A DNA stretch of 64,000 bases from Camarhynchus parvulus (taxonomy: Eukaryota > Chordata > Aves > Passeriformes > Thraupidae), in NCBI RefSeq assembly GCF_901933205.1, contig NC_044600.1, forward strand, positions 4,316,501 to 4,380,500. Reading direction: 5' to 3'. The position numbers were made by a program, and so were the translations under genes. Positions 46,297-58,600 of this stretch are shown here, in pieces. Numbering within the stretch: position 1 is the first letter of the stretch; the number at the start of each line of letters is the position of its first letter. Below the pieces are notes generated by a model, which saw only the letters and a list, made by a program, of their open reading frames with translations, was not told the origin of the DNA and did not search any database.

Positions 46297-49200
46297 TGCT
46301 CTGCTCTGGAGACACAGCACAAACCCCAGCGAGGTGCAGAGGAGACACAGAGACAGAGAGAGGCTTTTGCTCTGCAGTGTTCTCAGCCCTGGCTCCTCAC
46401 AGCCTTGCAGTGCCCAGGAGTTGGCAGCGCTGGGTTTGGAAAATGGAAGAGCTGGGTGAGGGCAGGGTTCACTGGTAGCAGCTTGGCCTCGGGTAGGATT
46501 AACTTTGACTCTCCAGAACAACTCTGGCTCTGTAGCAAAGTCTTTTTTGAGCAGGGATGCAAGAGTGGGAAACACACACAGTGAATTCTCCAGCTCCACG
46601 TGCTCCCCAGGCCTGTTTATTATATTTTTCCCCATTTTTACTCAGGTAGGTGGACTAAAAATTGGGGATCCAAATAGAATAACGGGCTTTCTCTGAGTTG
46701 TGCTTGAAAACCTGAAATTAAACTGAAGTGTTTTTTGTTTTCTGATTTGAGATTGTTAAATCTTCCATTTTTCTGACCAAAATAGCTGAAAAAACCTTGA
46801 AAGGCTAACTGAAAAAAATTGAATTATCATGAATAAATTATTAATGCAAAGAAGCAGTGATAAGTGTTGGAAGAAATGAGGTGGAAATGGGAACCCTGAT
46901 AGCTGCAGGATACAACTTCCTAATACAGTAGCAATGGGAATGGATGTTTACACTCTTTAGAGTTTAATGATTGTAGTCACAGTTTTTATTTGTCAAAACT
47001 TAAATGCTAAAGTACTGCTTATTATTTTAATTCTTGGGTATATATTTTTCTACAAACTTTGCTCCAGTTTACCAAGCCAGTCAGAATTCCACAGCTGTCA
47101 TTGCACCCTGCAAGGTTTTCCAGTGTTGGAAGTGAGCTCTGCAGATCTGCTTTGAAGCCCTGCCTGGTGCATTTTTTGGCAAATGCCATTTCTAAACTGT
47201 GATCTGGATTGCAGGCAGGGGCTGAACTGAATTTTCTTCTTTCCCAGAGCTGTTGGCACTGAATCCCCTCAGTCCTGTGGTGGGATGGCTGTGCAGGGGT
47301 GTTCAGGTGGATTCAGTGGGATGTGCTGGGAATGCCTGGCCAAGGCAGGGGTGCTGTTCCTGACACGGTGGGCACCAGTCCAGGGCAGGTCTCAGGCCTG
47401 GAGCTCTTCTCCTCCAGGTTGGTTCTGTGGGATGCCTCAGGTGCCTGCCCATGGCATTGATGCTCCAATTCCAACCTGGATATCCCTCAGCAAGAATTTT
47501 TCACACAGATATTTCAATCTGGTAAAAAACCTGATCTTCCCATTTTATGCCAAATAAGAATTGACTCTGGGGAATCCTTGTTCATGCAGTAACACCCTTA
47601 ATTTCAGTGGGAGGTCCAAGGTGTAGCTCAGAAAATCCAGAGTGTTGGGGAAATAACACCTTTTTTTCCTTTAATACTGGGATTAGACTCAGGTTTTAGG
47701 GCTTTCTCAGTCTGATCAGTTCCTCCCTAATCACTTGTACAGCTCTTTCTGTTTAGTATCACTAGTGAGCTCTGCTCTTCCAGGTTTTCAGTCTCTCCTC
47801 TCCTTGGGCACGGGGAGCTTTTAGCAATACTGTTAAATACCAGCTGCAGAAAGGGCAGGAATGGTTTTAAAAGGTGTTCTGAAAAACCAAAAGTCCCACA
47901 GTTCTGCCCCCTGTCCAGTTCTGTAAGTTCCCTACAGAGCCACCCTTCCACAGGGAAAGCCCAGAGTTCCAGGCCTGTGTGTGAGCTGAGGCATTAAAAC
48001 TCTGAGTGGAAATGAGGTTTGTGAGCAGAGCCCACAGTGCTGTCCTGCACAGGGAGGACAGAGCTGAGCTGGAATTCTCTGAAAAACTCATTTATAAAGG
48101 GTTTTCTATGCCAGGCTGACAATGGTTTCTGTTGCTGTTCTCTTTAGACAGGAAATCTGTGCCACTGACAATGAAACCTCCTGTTTTCTGTGAAATTAAC
48201 ATAAAACAGTGCTGGGAGTTGCCACTATTTGGACCCTGTTTTCCTGCTTCTTCCACTTGAATTCCCATGACAGAGAGCAGGATACTCTTTAACAGGAGTT
48301 CTCAATTTCATGGTCAATTAAATCATCTGCCTTCCTGCAGGAGAAACTTCCATTGATGATTCCTACTTTGCTGCCTTGCTGCTATTTCATACCCAAACAA
48401 ATGGAAGGAATGAATTTTGAATGAACTGTTTGCTAGATACAAGCAATGATGGCAGTCCCTGTTCTCCAGGGAGCTGGGATCCTCTTGGATGTGCAGCTGA
48501 GATGAGCTGCACTCAGGGCCACCCCACCCCTGGGGATGTCCTGTGGGGGGACAACACACAGCCTGGCACACTTGACAACACTACAGGATAGGCAGGGGAA
48601 AAAATTAGTATAAATTCTGTCCCTGAGTAACAGAATCTGGGGAGGAAGGTGCTCCACAGCCCCTTGGCTGGTTTTTTTCATAGCAGTGGCTATTTCCAAC
48701 AGAGATTGAATGACTGTGACCATTAGTGGTGGTGGAATGTTGGTGCAGAGCAGTGGGGGTGGCTGTGGGGTGGGTGTGGGTTCAGGGTGTTTCCCCTGTC
48801 TGTGGGATGGTAACAAACACCTGTAGTAAGTGCAGTTCAGCATTCCATACCCTTCCACAGGAGATGGAGCTCATCCTGTGCTTTTCAGAAATCAGCCCCC
48901 TGTCTGTCCCAGTGAGTGACTGTAATGTGAATTATCAAGGGCCTCCTGTTGGTGGTATTATCTCCTTTCTGTGGCCAGGTATCAATGTTTGACCATCCTG
49001 CAGAGTCTCTTTGTCCATGAACAGTGACTTCCCCAGCATTGTTCATTCCTAAAGCATCCATGGGAACATCAGTGGTGTCTTTCTGAAGGTGGGAAGGTAG
49101 CCCAGAGCAGACACTTCACCCAGAAGCAGCACAGGCTCTCCCTGGGGTTTGGATGCTGGAAGGTTTGCTCATGGTTAAATCCCATTTCCTGGAGCTCTGC

Positions 49201-52200
49201 CTGCTTTCCTCTCCCTGCAGCTGATGCTTCAGCCACATCCACAGGTCTGACAGGAGTAACAGTAGCAGGAAATACTCCAGTAAAACAATAAATACTCCAG
49301 CAGGTGAATTTGGGGCAGTTTAAGGTACCTGAGCAGATGAGCTGTACGAGGTTTCTGGAGTGCCCAGTCCTGGAGGCAGCTCTGCACTTTAATCTCTCCA
49401 AGTATTTCTTTTCACTAAGGCAATAAAAAGTGTGAAATGAGGAGTTTGGGGCTTTGCAGCCCTGTGAGTGAGGAAAAGAATGTCCTGGTTCTGTCCTCAC
49501 CTGAGCTGGGCAGCAGCTTTAGAGAGCCTGTTCCCCAGGGGGAGAGGCTGGGTGTGCTGCTGGGCTCAGGTGAGGGGCTGGAACAAACCAGCAGCATCCT
49601 GGACGTCCTGTTGGGAATGGGAATGGGACAGGGACCTGCCCTGTCCTGGGGCATGTCCTGCCCTCTGTGTCCCTGCACTGAGCACAGACTCCTGCTCACA
49701 CTGACCTCCCTGCTGCTCTCAGCCTGTGAGGGGGGACAGGAATGTGCACCAAGGGAATAGCACAGAATTCCTGGCACAATTCTTACCCTGTTCCAGCCCA
49801 AAGCTTGATGTCCAACCTCCAGCCCTGCCCAGCTCCCCCAGACCAGGGGCTGCAGGGCTGGAACCTGGCCAGATTCTGCCTTTTCTGCCCCAAATTCTCC
49901 AGCTTGGCTGGCGGGTGCCTGAGCAAAGCTGGGGTGGTCAGTGAGCAAATTCCACCTGGCTGCAGAGGGCACAGCTGGATTGTGGTGGTTGGTCCCTTTA
50001 ATCAAGGATGTTTTACCACATTGACCAAATGTGAAATCTGAAAAGTTTTGGGGGAAAAAAATAGTCAAAGCAGCACTACAGAATGGGTGTTTTCCATGGA
50101 AGAACAGGAGTTTAGAGTATGAGGATTTATTGCTCTGAAAAACAGCAGCTGCTTTGGTCAGAAGGCAACAGAAACGGGGCAGAGCCTTGGGTTTGTGGGG
50201 TTCTGTTCCCACAAAGGAGCAAATCCTCCTGGCTGAAGGAGGTGTGCAAGGATGTTCCTGGAAGGAAAACAGTTCAGGTCAGTGCTTTGGCTCTGGCACA
50301 GTTCCCCATGTCACTGAACTAAGTCACTAACTCTTTTCCAGCTCTGTTTTACATTTTACACAATGCTACCTCTGAAACGTGACACCCCTTAAACCTACAC
50401 AGAAAATGTGAACTTAGGAATTTTTTTTTTACCTTTTACAGGCAATAAATTATTCCCAACATGCATCCTTCAGTTTGTGTTTGGTTTTTGCTGAGTGTGA
50501 GCCATCAATTTGCTTTTATTTTAATGCTATTTTTCTGTATTTGTGCTCATCACAATCTGTGGAGAAGGAAATAGTGGAATATTAGGGAGAAAAGCTCAGC
50601 ATATGTTAATGGGAGAAAATATTTCTGTTACAGCTGAAGGATGGTGGGGTGGCTGTGCTGGTTTTGGTGCAGTTACTGTAAGAAATGGGTGAAATCCTTA
50701 ATTCTGGTATTAATGATTGTTGGAACATTGCTCAGTACATCAGATGACTTAATCTGAGAGAGCAGTCAGTGATCTCAGCACTGTCAGGAAAAGGTTTTAC
50801 ACTTTCTGAGACATCACAGTTCATAAATACCTCCACAGATTTTTGTATCACTTGTTTCCTTTTTTTTTTTGCCATAACTTTATAGAGACCTTGTGGAAAG
50901 AGTTTTGAAGTGTTAAATGAAAATGGGTCAGTAACAAACTGAGGTCAAATGTAGATTTAGACCATGTTTGTATTCAAGTTTCATCTGGAAAGAGTTCCTT
51001 GAATTTCCCCCGTCACATTTCTCTCCCTGGAGCTCAGGGGAGGGTGGCAGGATGCACGAGGGGGATGGGGGGAATGAGGCACAAGGAGGCAGAAATGAAG
51101 GTTCTGGGTTTTAGTCAGGAAAATTTCAATAAACTAAAAGGTTTCTGTGCTGTGGAAAACAAGAGCTTCTGCTTTATCTGCAGATTTTGTGAAATACAGG
51201 TCAAAAAGTCATTGGCAAATCCACTGAGTTGTGCTGGGGGAAAATTGTGTTCTCCAGTCGGAATTTTATCATTTCTGGGGTTATTTCTGGAATTACTGAG
51301 TGTGTGTGAACACACAGATGCAGATTTACAATGTGCACAGATACACTGAACTTGATCACAGTAGCTCTACAAAGGTATTTTAACTTGAAATGTTAATGGA
51401 ATTCTTCTCAAATATATTTCATTTGCTCTTATTTTTGTGTCTTGCTGCATATCAATTGCATAGTTCTGAAAATTAGTCAAATACACCCATACAAATACGG
51501 TTTATTGTTTCTGTCCTTGCAACTGGTAACTTTTAGGCTTGGAAATTTATGAAAATGCCCATAATAATGATATTTCTAAGTGATCTTGGCAAATAAACCA
51601 ACTGCTGTATTTATGAAGAGATAATGAATCTTCTGCCGTGATAATTTCTGCTTTATTTTCACTGTTGGAATCAGTTTCATTTAAAAAAAATATGCTGAAA
51701 ATTTAAATATTATTGTACAACTTGGATGCTTTCTTTTGCCTGCAAAACAGGATAATTGATGATTTTAAATCTTTTATCATTTCCTTTTGGGCCAATTCCT
51801 TAAGCTTTGTAACCTGAGCATATTCCTAAGTTTCTGTGTGAAAATCACTATTTATATTTCATTTTTATGATTTGTATCAGTACGTGTAGCAAAGAAACTA
51901 CTACAAACCTTCAACGGAAGTACCTCCACTATGGTCCAGGACTCCTGATCTGGGCATTGCCACTGCCAGATGCCCAGAGAAACAGTCCAGATGTTTGTAT
52001 TGAGTTGGTTTTCTGTGTATATAAAGGGTATTTATAATCTTGTATTAACAGAGTCACCATTGGAAATGCTGATTTCCTGCTTTAGAAGCCTGCTCAGCTA
52101 TTTTTATATAAAACGTTGGTCTTCGCCTTAATTTTTTTTTTTTTGGTGAAAAGTTGTGCCATAGATATTTTAACTTATCCACAGATCCTTTACAGAGTTT

Positions 52201-52575
52201 GCTTTGACTTCTCTTAATTAATAATTAATTTTTTTTCCTGAAATTGTCCTAATTTGTTTTCTCCTCCAAATGCATTTCAAGGTTGGTTTGCTTTCTTAAT
52301 TTTTTTTTTTGAATTTTTGGAAGATCCCTTCATCTGCATGCTTTGGTAGCTCAAGTTTTTCCTCTGTAGTTTATTGTTTATAGTTTAGAAGAACCTTTTA
52401 TTGAAACCCCCTGAAGTAATGCTTGTACAAATGTATTTAGGGTGGCCCAGATGGTCAGAGAAAAGGGCTATTTAGCATTGGTAAATTTGTCTACTGACTC
52501 AAGGATATTTTTCTACGTCTGTGAAGTTTGGGACTATGGAGAAATGAAATAAAGGTGAACTAACTCCTTTTCCTA
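46297..52575 (+). other. HDX: Probable HDX 3' UTR (about 6.3 kb)
   Basis: No exon or promoter of another gene is evident between the HDX stop and the AATAAA at 52,548. The last 1.2 kb (about 51,360-52,560) is AT-rich with T-runs and no CR1 or other recognised repeat, as in a conserved 3' UTR. Other AATAAA hexamers lie at 46,832, 50,444 and 51,592, so shorter alternative 3' ends are possible. A Pumilio-type UGUAUAUA word is at 52,016-52,023. Frames of up to 265 codons on the opposite strand at 49.4-50.2 kb have no recognised domain. The full extent is inference; part may be intergenic. Confidence 0.6.
52548..52553 (+). terminator. HDX: Candidate HDX poly(A) signal AATAAA
   Basis: A canonical hexamer in GAAATGAAATAAAGGTG, followed about 10-35 bp later by T-rich sequence (CTCCTTTTCC, then CTGTTTCTGTC), suits cleavage near 52,565-52,575. 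It is the last of four AATAAA in the probable 3' UTR. Confidence 0.65.
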
Positions 52576-53160
52576 TATGAACTTCTCTGTTTCTGTCTTT
52601 ATTAATGGCCTTATAAATGCTCAGTTCTGTTCAGAGCAGCAAGAAGTAAATACACATCAGGGCTCAGCCCTAATTCTTCTATTCTCACTACATAAATTAA
52701 TTTATTATTTATGGAGTGCTTTTCAGGATTGGAATTTTATAGAGACCATTGGAATTTTATAGAGCACTTGGATCCCTCTGTCCCAGGAGCAGTGAAATGT
52801 CCCTTCCCAAAATGGGATTTGTGTCTGATGGAGGCGCTGCACACCCAGTCCGAGGGGGTTTTTTAAGGCTGTTTTTAAGCTAAACCTGAGCTCTTTGTAC
52901 TCTGTTCATCCCATCCCTTGGCATTCCCTAAGTTAAAAATCTCCAGAGTGAAATCCCGTGGCCTCTGGCCCGCGCCCCAATGCGCGTGGATGGGGCTGGG
53001 GAGAGTCCTTGGAGCCGGGGCTGGAAGAGCAGCGCGGCTGTGCTGGGGACGGGACCGAAACAATCCCAGCCGGGAGCGCTGGGAAAGAGCCGGAGGGACC
53101 GCACGGAAAAGGGTTCGGTGCGGGCAGGGGCAGGGCGATTACAGAGCCCGCAGCTCGGTC
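52576..53160. other. Downstream spacer with a GC-rich patch
   Basis: AT-rich until about 52,900, with a small direct duplication of ATTGGAATTTTATAGAG near 52,728-52,764, then a GC-rich, moderately CpG-rich patch that leads into the 16-bp minisatellite. No splice-linked exon or clear promoter is visible, so I do not call a gene here. Confidence 0.5.
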
Positions 53161-53492
53161 GCAGCCCCCGGATCCCGCAGCTCCCGGGTCCTGCAATTCT
53201 GGATCCCGCAGCTCCCGGGTCCCGCAATTACAGATCCCGCAATTCCCGGATCCCGCAATTCCCTGATCCCGCAATTCCCGGATCCCGCAGTTCCCGGGTC
53301 CCCCAATTCCCTGATCCCGCAATTCCCTGATCCCCAATTCCCTGATCCCGCAATTCCCGGGTCCCGCAGCTCCCTGATCCCGCAATTCCCTGATCCCCCA
53401 ATTCCCTGATCCCGCAATTCCCGGGTCCCCCAGCTCCCGGATCCCCCAATTCCCTGATCCCCCAATTCCCGGGTCCCGCCGCTCCCGGCCGC
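53161..53492. repeat. 16-bp minisatellite GATCCCGCAATTCCCG, about 20 copies
   Basis: The unit alternates GATCCCGCAATTCCCG, GATCCCGCAATTCCCT and GGTCCCGCAGCTCCCG forms with one 15-bp copy. Units starting GGTCCC recur every few copies, hinting at a higher-order pattern. The long frames on both strands (Ile-Pro-Asp and Gly-Ile-Arg-Glu-Leu type) arise from three 16-bp units being 48 bp, and are not genes. Confidence 0.93.
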
Positions 53493-55495
53493 CCTTGGTG
53501 GCAGCGGCCGCGGGGCCGCGTCCTGCGGGTCCCATGGGCACAGGGCTCCCCTGGCTCCTCTCCTGCGCTGCCCATTTCCACAATCCTGATTAATTCATTA
53601 AACTCTGGACGCTCCAAAGTCACCCAAACTCCGAGCTCAGCCCAGTCCAGCTTTGGAATCCGGCTGCAGAGAGGGTGGGCAAAACCAGAGAGGACGTGGA
53701 TGGAGAGGAGTTAAATCTGTCTGACCCGAAAGATTTATTAATAAACATTCCTGGGACCCTGAACTCGGGTGTTTTGGGAAAAAAACAAGTCGGGTTTTTG
53801 GGAAAAAAGCGAGTCGTGTGGTGCTGCAGCTCCATTGCCACCTGGTGGCAAAAACTCCCAGGAACTGGAGAAAAATGCCTTGAACTCTCCCCATACCTCA
53901 TATTTCAGAATGAACAACTATTTTTGTCTCAGTGAAAAATCAAATATTAAAATAAATCTGGCATTTAGGAAAGAGGAGACTGAGATCAGACCGGAGGTGC
54001 AGCCATAAACCAGGAGCACATTTCAGTTTAATTTCCATACGTGGATTTAGGTTTGGGAGCACCAAAGCTGCTCCATGGGATGAGGTGATGTGTGACCAGC
54101 AGGGACAGCTGGGGTGGCCACTCCAGATCCACATTCCTGCTGCAAGGAATAAGGCAAAGGGCCATGGGGGAGAAAAAACTGGGGGGAAAAAAGGTGTTTT
54201 CTGGTTATTTACTTGCAGTTATTTTAGTGGGGAAGGAAATGGGGAGGAAAGGGCAAGAAATGTGAAAACTTTCAGATTTTACCTACTATTTGATCTTGCC
54301 TTTTGGTTATTTCTTCCTGGAAAACGGGAAAAATCTTGGCCTGTGTAGAATTTTTTCACTAGAAAAAGCTCATTCGACTTTTTTTGAAGGAAAAATTCTG
54401 CCCAGCCTCAATCTTCCCTGGCAGTCTCCTCTTTTCTGTTAAATGCGACATTTTCAATTAAAAGCCTTTTACCCCCTCTTTCTCCTGAAGGTTTTGGGCT
54501 CAGTCAGAATTCAGGGGAATTTGAAGTGAATTTGGAGTCACCCAGCAGGTCCCACCCCCTCAAGGATGGACAGAGCAGGGGAGCAGCAGCCACACCAGGA
54601 CAGCCCATTTTGGGAAGGCCAAATCCTTGGAGTGGTACCTGGGCACAGTCACCCCATCAGGTCAAGGACCACGGGTTAATTAACCTGAATTTAATGTTCT
54701 GTTAATCATTTCACAGTTACAAACCCATTGCAACCAACCCCCCCAGGCCTTCATTCCCATAATAGCAATAAATGGCTCACTGTGATCCGAACTATAAACA
54801 GATTTCATGAATTCTGCCAGAAATTGAATATTGAATTATTTCTCTATGCCCACATGTCTTTCCTGGTTTGCTTAATTCTGCCAAATATTTAGCTCAGCCT
54901 TCTCTTCTCTCAGCTACCCACACTCTCCCAGCTACATCTTCCCATTTTTGGACCATTATTTAAAATTTCAGGCTTTTTACAGAGCCTGGCCAAGGAATCA
55001 AAGCTGATCAGGGAGGAATGAAACAGCTGAAGGATTTCAGCTCCTGGATGGGGATCTGGTTGTGGCTCCTCATGAGACACCTGCAGGGTTTGCCCCCAGC
55101 CCAGGCTCCCTGGTTTAGCCCTTTTTGGGAAAAATCCCACTGGAATGTGTCTTTTGCCAAATCTGGGCCGTGGGAACAGGATGGACACATTTTTGCATGT
55201 TCTACAACCACACTTCAGAAATATATAATTTTCTATTCTTTAAAATATTAATTAATCTATTTTTTTTCATACAAAACCCCAGAGTGTGGCTGAAAATGCC
55301 ATTTCTTGCTGCCATGGGAGGCTGTGATGGCTCAGGGCTGCTCTGATCTGTGTCCTCAGCAAGCAGCAGGACTGGCAATTTTCAAAGTGCTGCTGATAGC
55401 CTGAAGACAGCTGGAAAATACTGACAAAATAACATCAGCAATTAGCACTAAACCCCCTTCATTTGTGCAAACATTCCAAAATAAAGAGTCCTATC
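53493..55495. other. Intergenic DNA, nothing recognised
   Basis: No repeat family, RNA gene or coding exon could be identified. Short frames (up to about 93 codons) lack support. Confidence 0.5.
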
Positions 55496-55864
55496 TGTGG
55501 TGGTGTTTGCAGGGGTCCCAGGATGAGGGCAGAGATGAGAATCTTGACTCCATGTTTCAGAAGGCTGATTTATTATTTTATGATATATATTATATTAGAA
55601 GAAAATTATATACTAAAACTGTACTAAAAGAATGGAAGAAAGGATTTCATCAGAAGGCTAGGAAGGAAAGGAATGGAATGATAATAAAATCTTGTGACTC
55701 CTCACAGCCTCGACACAGTTGCCTGTCATTGGCCATTAATTAAAAACAATTCACATGCTGGGTAAACAATTCTCAAAATCACATTGTGGAGAAGCTGAAG
55801 CTTCCCAGCTTCTCAGGAGAAAAGATCCTGGCAAAGGGATTTTTCATAAAATATGTCAGTGACA
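55496..55864 (+). mobile_element. Solo LTR of an endogenous retrovirus (ERVK-like)
   Basis: A 369-bp element starts TGTGGTGGTG and ends GTGACA. It contains GGCTGATTTATTATTTTATG, a purine-rich AAGAAAGGATTTCATC block, AATAAAATCTTGTGACTCC (a poly(A) signal, which sets the + orientation) and a CTTCTCAGGAGAAAAGATCC end region. The flanks carry CCTATC before and CCTGTC after, a 6-bp target duplication with one mismatch, as expected for ERVK-type integration. I recognise the sequence as a passerine LTR type from memory. No internal viral gene is present, so it is a recombined solo LTR. Confidence 0.75.
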
Positions 55865-55870
55865 CCTGTC

Positions 55871-57164
55871 ACCTTTGCAGATTACTTTCAATGGGTTTTC
55901 CCCTGTTTAGTTTAGAAGCTGAACTGATGTGAACCCAAGGAGTGCCCTCCCTGCTCCTGCCCTGATGTGCCCTGTCCTGGGCAGCAGGAGCAGCTGGGGA
56001 CAGGCTGGGGACAGGGCTGGATGGGGATGAGGACAGGGCTGGGGACAGGGACAGGGACAGGGAGGGGTGGCAGCAGCAGCTGCTCGCTGCTCCCACACCG
56101 CAGCCATGTGTTGATTCACTGTGAAATTGATTTGGGCAGCTCGAGGCAATCGGTTTCCAAGATACCACATCCCTCAGATATTTCCAAGCCCTCTCTCTCC
56201 CTGGCAGGGTATTATATTTAAATTTAAATGTCGATGGATGAGCCGGGTGTGTATTTATAGCCAGCTCAGAGGGGCTCTGGGAAGGGCTGCCTGGGGAAGG
56301 GTGTGTGGCTGGAATTCTGGCCCTGGGGCCCCTCTGAGTCACCCCAAATTCAATTTCTCACCGTGGGTCAATGCCTCAGAGGTTCTGCAGGCTCCAGCAC
56401 GCTGGGGTTCAGGGCAGCTCCAGTGAGCAGCCAGGCCATGAGCAGGAATTAGAGACTGATTGCAGATTTTCCCTCACAAGTGATTCCAGATTTCCCACCC
56501 AGGGGCTGTGACCAGTCCAGCCAGGTGAGGGACATTTTGTTTGCTGTTCCTGTCCTTCCTCACCACTGCCATGGCCCACACAGGGATCACTCCCTTCCAG
56601 CAGTGAATGTTGGCTTCCTGGGTAAAGGCAACTCCCGAAGAAGAGAGAGGAAACTGCCCTGATCTCACTCTGGATGCCCAGGGAAAAAAAAAAAAGAAAA
56701 AAAAAAAGTGGAAATATTGGTTAAATTGGTTGAGTATTGTGAGACCTGGAGCTGCACACGTCTCATGAGCTAAGGATTTCAATGCCTGGAAAGAAAACTT
56801 GTGTATGTGCAAGAGGGGACAGCTCTGCAGCAGGCAGGAGGGGCAGAGGTGCCCTGGGAGGTGGCTGGGGACAGGGACACACAGCTCACCCCATCCTGCG
56901 GTGGCTCTGAGCAGCAATGACTGGAAGGGCCTGGAGAGGCCGAGTTCCCAAACTCCTGCTTTGGGCTTCTCCAGCAAGAGGAACACTCACCCAGATCCCG
57001 AGGGCTGGCATGAGCCCAGCTTGGGCAATGCAGAGCTTTCCTTGTTTTAGCCCAAAACGAGCTGTGCAATACACTAAGGATGGAGATAAAACAAAGCCTT
57101 GGACTTGTGGCCTCCCACCTTTGCCATTTGGGCTTAGAGGGGGATCCAAGACCCAGGATCAGCC
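55871..57164. other. Intergenic DNA with simple repeats
   Basis: Holds the G-rich repeat noted near 56.0 kb and an A-rich run at about 56,685-56,707. No gene is supported. Confidence 0.5.
55985..56070. repeat. GGGGACAGG-type short minisatellite
   Basis: Irregular copies of GCTGGGGACAGG and GGACAGGGACAGGG. A G-rich local repeat; four or more G-runs make a quadruplex possible on the + strand. Confidence 0.6.
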
Positions 57165-57220
57165 CAAGGCTGCACTCGATGATCTCAGAGCTCTTTTCCA
57201 GCTAGAGGATTCTGAGAAAT
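57165..57220 (+). mobile_element. CR1 LINE 3' tail (sense)
   Basis: CTGCACTCGATGATCTCAGA, then GCTCTTTTCCAGCTAGAGGA and TTCTG match the sense CR1 3' end. Short remnant. Confidence 0.7.
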
Positions 57221-58242
57221 CTTCCTTTCATCCATCCCTTGGGTGTGTGTGACCTCAGGAGGCCACAGCAGGAAGAGAACAGGACCAATCCAGCTGGGAA
57301 CTGCAGGTAACCAAGGCTAAACTGAGACACAAAGTGCACCATGGAGAAAGGGGAACTGGCCAATAAGGAGCAGAGCTGGGAACGCTCAGAGCGTCCACCA
57401 TGGACACCAGGGCCTGGGAGAGCAGCTGGGAATGGGAGCAGAGCACAGCAAGGCTGGGGTGGCCCTGGCTGACCCTTCAGAAGGCTCGGAGCTGTCACCT
57501 GAAGTGTCCCTTGGTGTCACCCGGTGTCACCCGGTGTCAGCCGGGATGCGCGAGCGCTGCCGGCGCTGCCTGTGGGAGGAGCCGTGGGCTGGCATCACGG
57601 GTGGTTTTTAGCTCAACCAGGAAAAAAATAAACCCAACCTGGTTTTTTTTTGGGTTTTTTTTCTGTTTGCTTCAAGCCTCACTATGAGCTGCATATTGTG
57701 GAGTTTTCACTGGGATGTTTTAGGAGCGGAATGCATGTGAGGAAAAGAAGATCCGTGCACACAATAAAGATTTGCATTAAAAGCAGTGTAGTAATAAGCA
57801 AAAATTAAAATACAATCCATTAGAAAATCCACTGCTTGAGAGGTTTTAAAAGCTGTTTTTACCTTTATCTGCTAATAATGTTCAGTTACTCTTTTTTTTC
57901 TTCATATCCTAAAGGTTTTACAATGATGAGTATTTTTGCTGGAAGCGTTCCTTAGTCCAGTGTATGAGAGCTTGAACAGATCCCACTCATGCTCTGGATA
58001 AACTGAGTCGTTCCAGCTTTCTCATGCCAAGATCTGACCTTTGATAACTTTAATTTATGCTTTTTGGGTGACTCCTTGAACTGCTTCAAGGTGTATTGTC
58101 ATTTACAGCGTAACCATTGAGGATTATAAATGTGTTTAGGGCTGATCAGCCTGCTGGTCAGTGAGGGGTTAAGGACATCTGTAAAAGTTCAGACCATGAT
58201 TTCCAGCTCAAAATCATCTTGAGGGAAGAGGGAATCGGGTCC
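57221..58242. other. Intergenic DNA, nothing recognised
   Basis: Mixed composition, with T-runs near 57,640 and AT-rich sequence from 57,740 onward. A short GTGTCACCCG triplication is at about 57,512-57,540. No gene is supported. Confidence 0.45.
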
Positions 58243-58600
58243 TTGGGAGGACAGAGAATGGGTTGGGGTGAGAAGGACCTTAAAGCCCATCCAGTGCCAT
58301 GGCAGGGACACCTTTCCCTGTCCCAGGCTGCTCCAAGCCCTGTCCAGCCTGGCCTTGGGCACTTCCAGGGATCCAGGGGCAGCCACAGCTGCTCTGGGCA
58401 TCCTGTGCCAGGGCCTCAGCCCTCCCAGAGGGAAGAATTTATTGCTAATATCCCAGGTAACCCTGCTCTCTGGCAGTCTGGAGCCATTCATTTCCTCTTG
58501 TCCTGTCACTCCAGGCCTATCCAGTCTCTCTCCATCTTCCCTGTGGGCTCCCCCAGGCTCTGGAAGGCTGCAATGAGATTTCTCCTCCAGCAGTTGTCCT
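58243..58600 (-). mobile_element. CR1 LINE 3'-region fragment (antisense)
   Basis: Antisense CR1 order: AAGGACCTTAAAGCCCATCC, CAGTGCCATGGCAGGGACAC, CAGGCTGCTCCAAGCCCTGT and GGGCACTTCCAGGGATCC, then CTCAGCCCTCCCAGAGGGAA. The 198- to 201-codon frames across it come from this non-coding relic. Confidence 0.85.

Noticed and set aside
49415..50212. A 265-codon - strand frame in the HDX 3' region
   Set aside because: No recognisable domain, low-complexity Ser/Pro content and no promoter or splice partner; likely chance.
52950..53160. Possible CpG-island promoter of a next gene
   Set aside because: The GC-rich patch is short and continuous with the minisatellite, with no donor-bounded first exon or coding exon downstream in the window.
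52918..53623. Long frames on both strands with Ile-Pro-Asp or Gly-Ile-Arg-Glu-Leu repeats
   Set aside because: They are products of the 16-bp minisatellite, which is open in several frames at once.
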